DNA of 13,431 bases from Emmonsiellopsis sp. PD_33 (taxonomy: Eukaryota; Ascomycota; Eurotiomycetes; Onygenales; Ajellomycetaceae), in NCBI GenBank assembly GCA_032988165.1, contig JANTQF010000564.1:1-13431 (forward strand), in the 5' to 3' direction. The notes beneath the pieces are model-generated. The model did no database searches. It was not told the origin of the DNA and was given only the letters and a program-made list of their open reading frames with translations. Position 1 is the first letter of the stretch, and each line of letters begins with the position of its first letter. Below are positions 8,454-13,431 of this stretch, piece by piece. The translations under genes were made by a program, and so were the position numbers.

Positions 8454-10276
8454 GCGCCGACAAAATGTAGCTGACAACTAAATTCCCATCTGGAGAAGGT
8501 CCGGGTCGGGTATATATGATGTCGTTTACACGGGGTCCCCATGAAATGGGATCGAGATCCCTCTGTGATAAAGTTTTCGCCAGGTTAGCTACCGCATTCC
8601 CTCCTCGGGCGTATGCAGGGTAGAAGTTAGAACCTAGAGGCGGCAGCAGTCGAAGGTGGGGTAACAAAACTAGCCAACCACGTTTGTAACTTTTTTACTA
8701 GGGAACACTCGAAGGATTCTTGCGGTGGATATACAGCAGTCCCGCATGCGATCTCCTTACTAAACTGAGAAGCCGAATTCGTGAATCGTCCCTGAGGCTG
8801 CCGTCGACAAAAAACGTGTTCAGCGGTGGCGTGCATGTACCGGGACTAGGTCGCATTAGGTAACCTCGTAGCGAATCAGACAATATATAAACGCGATTTA
8901 CTTATCGATGACACCGGAAAAAACGGAGAGAGGGATCGACATTTTGAGTCCACTGGGCGGTGGAGTTTGTGGGTGCGCCGTTTCGCAAGGAATCGGGCAC
9001 TCGAAAAAATTTCGACACCGCACATTTTGTTGATGGTTCAGCGTTTTTTTAACGGAGATGAATCTCAGATGTTCAGTTCTGGGGATACTATATATATCTC
9101 GAGCCCATTGTTTCTGGCGGGTAATTTTGCCTGCCGCGCGTTCAAAGTTCTGGTCGCGTTCTTCCCCGTGCCATCAATAACCAGGCGCGCGATGAAGATC
9201 AATGGACAAGACTCATCACTAAAAAGTATTTAAGCGATCCATTATTAGTTTGGCGGCACCTGATGAAGGATGCTATGGTCTAGAGAGAGCTCCGTATGAT
9301 CCACCATATCCCATATCGGGGGAATAATTGGTGAGGGGCCAATGTGGTCCAAGGGGAGCACATTGAGGCGAACGATGGGAATTTACTGAAGCCGTTCGGC
9401 ACGAAATGCTGGAACTAAAGTGTGATTGAATGTTGCAGCCAGAGGTCTCGAAGAAAACTCGAGGTTGATGTCGATTGTCTGATCTGAACTTCTGATGGAG
9501 GTGGATTTTAACTTTTGGGACTAGGTCTGTTCTGGAAGTGATCTGCCACTATGATTTTAGGTTTAGAGCTAAAATGAACCCCACTCCTTCCAAGTTCCTT
9601 AACATTCGATCGGGAAGAAGCAGAGACTACTGCATCCTCATGTCCCACGATGGTGATGCTTCTACCGTTCATAAACCTCAAAAAATACCCTACGTATGGG
9701 GTCTCCTCCACATTTATCTCTAGTCGTTAGACGAGAGAACACTTCCGTCCCTTGTGGATAGCATGTGAAGTAGGATGACGGTCATTTCCCTCCTCTCCAC
9801 AATTCCACCTGTGGGTAATAAGATATGCATTATCAATGCCAGTTCTGGAAGCCTTATCGCAGCTAGCCGTAAATATTGGACCCATGCGCGAACTCCCTAT
9901 TCGGGCGGGGCATCAGCCACGTTTCTTTTCTGACGTGATCCATCGGATGGTTGGCAGATTTTGAGAAAGATGGCAAACTTCTGAGCGGGCACTCATGTAT
10001 CACCCGTCTGCACCTCATACCTAAAGCGAAAACGGCCGCTCGGTCCTGACAAGCGTTGACGGCAAAATTGCACAACTTCGGCGAGGATGAGGGAGTCTTG
10101 AGGGTAAACGCAGCGGCCGACAAGTGAGCTCGCGGTACCGATCGATGAATACCGGTCCGGATCTTATTTATCGACAATTCTGGCCTGGATATTGTCAGTT
10201 GCAAAGGTATACCTGACATAGGACCCATCCTCCGGACCAGTGCCCCGGTGCTCTAGGTAGTCAACGTTCCTGGAGA
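8454..10276. other. Intergenic region between the element and the membrane-protein gene
   Basis: About 1.8 kb of normal-composition DNA with frequent CpG and no gene I can support. The longest open frame (9863-10228, minus, 121 codons with an ATG) has no recognisable domain or membrane segment; the 8967-9233 frame begins with TTG, not a fungal start. The region should contain the esterase's old promoter at the left and the membrane-protein promoter at the right. A CCAAT pentamer occurs near 9338, and paired CGG/CCG triplets occur around 10150-10250, as bound by fungal Zn2Cys6 factors, but neither is specific enough to call a site. Confidence 0.55.
8500..8520 (-). promoter_or_regulatory. Possible displaced core promoter of the esterase (TATA-like)
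   Basis: A TATATAT motif at 8511-8517 lies about 57 bp beyond the right LTR. With the element removed, it would lie roughly 70 bp upstream of the esterase ATG at 2785, a plausible core-promoter distance. This is inference from position and one short motif. The lack of a target-site duplication leaves open that these flanks were not originally adjacent. Confidence 0.3.
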
Positions 10277-11777
10277 ATGTCGCCTATGGGAAAATCTACG
10301 CCCGGACACCCTAGTCGAGGGTGGGATCTATGGATCATCAGTACTGTGATGGTGATTGTGGCCGGTTTCTTTGTTGGGGCTCGGTTGGTTGGGAGATATA
10401 TGGCCGGTGGATTTCAAATCGACGATTATACGATCGTTGCTGCATTGGTTCGTGATCATGGCTTTCCGGATCAATTTCTATCTGCATGGAATTCTGACTG
10501 GTCATTAGATGAATTCAATAATTCTGTCCATTACTGAGAATATGGGTGAGCTGCATTATGCGACCGACGCCCTATCGGGATCGAATGTTGATCATGTTTG
10601 GATATAGCTGTGGTTCATGGATATGGCAGACACGCTGTGGACTTGACCAAAGAGGAACGAATCATGGCTTTGAAGGTAGAATCCAGTTCCTCATTTTCAA
10701 TATATCATGTAACTTCACTGACACTGTTCTGTAATCCTAGTGGTTCTACGTTGCCCAAATCTTCTACAAAGTTGTCATCGCCTTGTCCAAAATGTCGATA
10801 ATATTCCTTTACCTACGAGTCTTCTATATCGAAAAATACTTCCGCTGGGCGTGTTATTTTCTCAACTTCCTCGTCGCCTCGTATGGAATCGCATTTATAC
10901 TTGCTACTGTATGGCAATGCCACCCTCTGTCCGCGTTCTGGGATCACTCGATACCCAACCATCACTGCATCAACAGCCATGCGTTTTGGCTCTCTTATGC
11001 GATAGTTAACATAACCACGGATTTTACGATGTTAATTCTCCCCGTGCAACAAGTTTTGCGTCTAAAGTTGCGTCGTCGTGACAAATTTGCCTTGGTATTA
11101 GTTTTCACTCTCGGTGCATTGTAAGTGGGAAATCTACCTCCAGCAAACAGAGCTAAAGCTAATATCTATGCGTTTCATTTAGTGTCTGTGTGACAAGTAT
11201 AATCCGAGCTACTACCCTTGCTGTATCATCTGAGTCAACCGACTCGACTTGTATGTCCTATATCCCCTTTCTCTCTTTCATGGAAAATGTCGCTTCCATA
11301 CCAAAACCCACTCCCTTAACCAACCACCTATAATATACAGGGGCGCCGATCCTGGCCACGGTCTGGAGCGTCGTCGAATGCAACACGGGAATAATCTGTG
11401 CCTGCCTCCCCATGATTCGCCAACCCCTCTCCATCATCTTCCCCTTCCTCTTCTCTGACGACTCCAAAAACCGCTCTACCGCCCGGAGCCTCTCCTTTCC
11501 ACAAAGCCTATACCTCAACCGCGTCAGCCGCACCAATATTACGAACAATAACTCCGCAAGCCGCAATTCGGGATGGCTGGAGATTCGGAATGGGACAGCC
11601 GATGGCGATGGGATGGGGAATGAAGGGCTAGATGGGCAGCTACCGTTGTCGGCGAAGAGGGAGATGTTTCCACCGGATGAGGGTGAAGAGAGGATTATGT
11701 GGGTTGATACTTCGGAGGAGAGCGGTGCGGATAGAAATGGGAATAGTAGTGCAGGCAGGGGAGAGGAGTGTAGATGA
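10277..11777 (+). CDS. Seven-helix integral membrane protein, fungal rhodopsin-domain (PTH11/SAT-like) family, six exons
   Basis: Predicted plasma- or endomembrane protein of 386 residues. Exons: 10277-10447, 10509-10545, 10608-10675, 10741-11120, 11183-11250, 11341-11777; introns of 61, 62, 65, 62 and 90 nt keep frame throughout (1,161 nt including TGA). Seven hydrophobic helices: about 16-38, 48-70, 93-118, 127-150, 172-195, 207-232 and 243-268. Family motifs in order: IDDY after helix 1 (Asp49-Asp50), GYGRH at 74-78, KMSIIFLYLRVF in helix 3, CHPLSAFW (Cys152) with HHCIN (Cys168) as the conserved extracellular Cys pair, NITTDF in helix 5, and WSVVECNTGIICACLP in helix 7. Residues from about 275 form a hydrophilic, Ser/Asn/Gly- and acid-rich cytosolic tail. 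No CFEM domain precedes helix 1, unlike PTH11 itself. The family is large in moulds and mostly uncharacterised; some members act as surface sensors, but no ligand can be inferred. The first donor (GTTCGT) is the weakest splice call; the other boundaries are convincing. Confidence 0.88.
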
Positions 11778-13252
11778 TGTTGTTGGTTTCCAGAGATGAC
11801 ATTCTGGGTCTCGGGACGGGTGACTCACTTGTCCTTACATCGAGATTTGGTCCTTTTGCTTAGCTTAATGTTTGGATGCATGGCTTGGGGCTTGGGTTTG
11901 CATTTTACATTTACACATCTAGTTATATCTTCCGAGGATGGATGAACGATCTGGAATCTTGGGGGTCCTCTATTCATCGGCTCCAGTCGCGTCGCCCATA
12001 CTTGATACGTCTTCGAAAGCTCCTTTTGACCTTATCGCATTCACAATTCCCAATTGCCTGCCATAATTGAGCAGATTACGCTATGTTTCATCTCTTCTGA
12101 CGCGACTATACACATATATTACGGGTGGCTATTCGGTTTGCTTATTCATCAGCATGATACCATTCATTTCAGGGGGATATTCCCCGTTGGCTATTACTTA
12201 CTTACATTTGGCATGGAGCGTACTTTGGTTTCCTCCGTGCATTTGGTTTGGGTTTTCTGCGCGTGGATAGATCTTCTTTCTTTTTCTTTGCGTGGAGTAT
12301 TGCATATAGCTAGCTAAGCGGTTGATTAATCAATCAGCCAACGCCGCATTGCGAGATCGATGATCTTGGGCTCGTAACATATGGTAGTAATGGGGTTTTC
12401 GCGAGGAGATGCGTCCTTGATAGGTCATATCATTATTCTATATACTGAAACGGTGGTGCGGTCGAGACTTGAATTAAGTATACGGTGCATATGCAGTACG
12501 ACAGATAGAAAGAACGTGACATCATGGCCGTGCCTCATTGAGCTATTAGGGCAGAAATTTTTATTCCGCTATTCAACGTGTTCGTCGTGTCGTACATGGC
12601 GGTGGCTGTGATGTGTGTGTCTGCGTAACCTATAGCAGAAAGTAAGCACTAATCGCCTCAGTAGTCCCAGTCCATGCCTAACGTGCTATCTTCTCAGCAT
12701 CTATCGAGCGGGCTGGAAGTGGCTGAGATCGATTCTTTGTAAGACAGCGTCACATTGGCGCATGGTGCGGGATTGAGCTGTGTCGTACAGCTGTCACTTC
12801 GACGGTTATCGATATATACCCCTTGTCTGGAAGAGGGCTGACCTGAATCCCGACAGGGGAGGATAACAGGCATCGATGTTGGCAAATGGGCGAAAGAAGA
12901 ATAGATAGAAGTGAAGGTCCTGTTCTCCGTAGTTTCTCCTTCCTCGATGGGTATGGATTGGATAAAGGAATGTCGAGGACGTGTTGGCCTTGTTATGTTG
13001 GTGCGACATAGATCCAGGTTTCCTCACACGTGGCTAGTGATATACATAGCTCCAATACGTAACCAGATCTTTTCCAAAATACCTAGTTACCTGAGAAGCA
13101 AGTGAAGAAAACAAAAAAGCAAATCATAACATCGTTGTTCCTCAACAACATGTCTTATATGTATGAAGTCAGTTGGGTCGGCAGAATGCTATCTCAGTGA
13201 GGGAACGTCAGGAAAATACTCATATTTTAGCGCCGTTTGGCCTCACCGCCTT
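11778..13252. other. Intergenic region downstream of the membrane-protein gene
   Basis: No gene is supported. Several frames of 60-87 codons occur on both strands (for example 12054-12317 plus, hydrophobic by composition; 12694-12885 and 12806-13027 minus) but none has a recognisable domain, consistent splice structure or plausible continuation. The first few hundred bases should be the membrane-protein gene's 3' UTR. No tRNA, repeat array or transposon relic was recognised. Confidence 0.5.
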
Positions 13253-13268
13253 TTGATCACGTGATCAA
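13253..13268. promoter_or_regulatory. Perfect 16-bp palindrome with CACGTG E-box core
   Basis: TTGATCACGTGATCAA is identical to its reverse complement. The central TCACGTGA is the classic site of bHLH factors (Cbf1/Pho4 type). It immediately precedes a G13 run. The gene it might control would lie to the right of the window or be undetected; there is no coding sequence in the last 160 bp. Confidence 0.5.
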
Positions 13269-13281
13269 GGGGGGGGGGGGG
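13269..13281. repeat. G13 homopolymer
   Basis: Thirteen G residues directly after the E-box palindrome. Like the G16 tract at 173-188, the length may be uncertain in an assembly, and the tract could form G-quadruplex structure. Confidence 0.9.
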
Positions 13282-13431
13282 CGTTGTGAAATATCATGGC
13301 ATTGATACATAGGTGAAAGAGAAGAGGAGATGTTTGATTAATTCAACTATCTAAGAGGACAGATTTCACCGCTATTTATAATTCCTGCCATGTGATAGCT
13401 GTAGATCACAAAAATGAGAAAACCTAGCAAG
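13282..13431. other. Right-edge sequence, no feature seen
   Basis: AT-leaning sequence with no open frame of note. It could be the promoter of a gene lying beyond the window, given the E-box and G tract just before it, but nothing in it proves this. Confidence 0.35.

Noticed and set aside
2794..8467. Shared AAATG near both LTR edges as a target-site duplication
   Set aside because: On the right it lies 9 bp beyond the LTR end, not adjacent, so it is a chance match.
8967..9233. 88-codon plus-strand open frame
   Set aside because: It starts with TTG, which fungi rarely use, and the translation resembles no family I know.
9863..10228. 121-codon minus-strand open frame with an ATG, head-to-head with the membrane-protein gene
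   Set aside because: No recognisable domain, signal peptide or hydrophobic pattern. It ends about 50 bp from the other gene's ATG, within its expected promoter. In about 50% GC DNA such a frame can arise by chance.
12054..12317. 87-codon hydrophobic plus-strand frame as a small membrane protein
   Set aside because: Hydrophobicity comes from T-rich codons. Overlapping frames are equally open, and no family or splice structure supports it.
12694..13105. Overlapping open frames on both strands near the right end
   Set aside because: Frames of 61-73 codons with no domain and no plausible exon joins.

Overview
The window is nuclear DNA of a filamentous ascomycete (Pezizomycotina; a Eurotiomycete would fit, but that is a guess). 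The two complete genes are split by 53-111 nt introns with GT...AG ends and CTNAC-type branch sites, including one exact TACTAAC. Their families, a secreted type-B carboxylesterase and a seven-helix fungal rhodopsin-fold membrane protein, are typical of moulds.

Layout. Positions 1-71 (minus) hold the first 23 codons of an unrecognised gene leaving the window on the left, preceded by a pyrimidine-rich leader and a 16-nt G/C homopolymer. Positions 836-2785 (minus) hold an intact six-exon carboxylesterase gene, 517 residues, with a signal peptide and a complete Ser-Glu-His triad. Positions 2797-8453 are a Ty1/copia LTR retrotransposon inserted 11 bp upstream of the esterase ATG, with 161-bp LTRs, a half-tRNA(iMet)-type primer site, a single gag-pol frame of 1,600 codons and a G7 polypurine tract. 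Positions 8454-10276 hold no recognisable gene; a TATA-like motif near 8511 may be the esterase's displaced core promoter. Positions 10277-11777 (plus) hold an intact six-exon gene for a 386-residue seven-helix membrane protein. Positions 11778-13431 hold no gene I can support, but contain a perfect 16-bp E-box palindrome abutting a G13 tract.

The most remarkable object is the retrotransposon. The gag-pol frame can be followed from ATG to RNase H without a frameshift, yet it carries about 69 in-frame stops and has lost key catalytic residues (protease DTG to NTG, integrase second Asp to Asn, RT YxDD to YINN). By eye it has no CpG dinucleotide from 2804 to 8454, while CpG is common right up to both edges. 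The two LTRs differ at only six bases, all transitions, and all explicable as an ancestral CpG hit on opposite strands. A badly damaged body between nearly identical LTRs suggests either that an already damaged copy was mobilised in trans, or that an RIP-like process with very strict CpG preference acted on it. There is no target-site duplication.

The genes do not form an evident pathway. The main interaction is between the element and the esterase: the insertion separated the esterase ORF from whatever promoter it had, and the LTR supplies two upstream ATGs in frame with the esterase.
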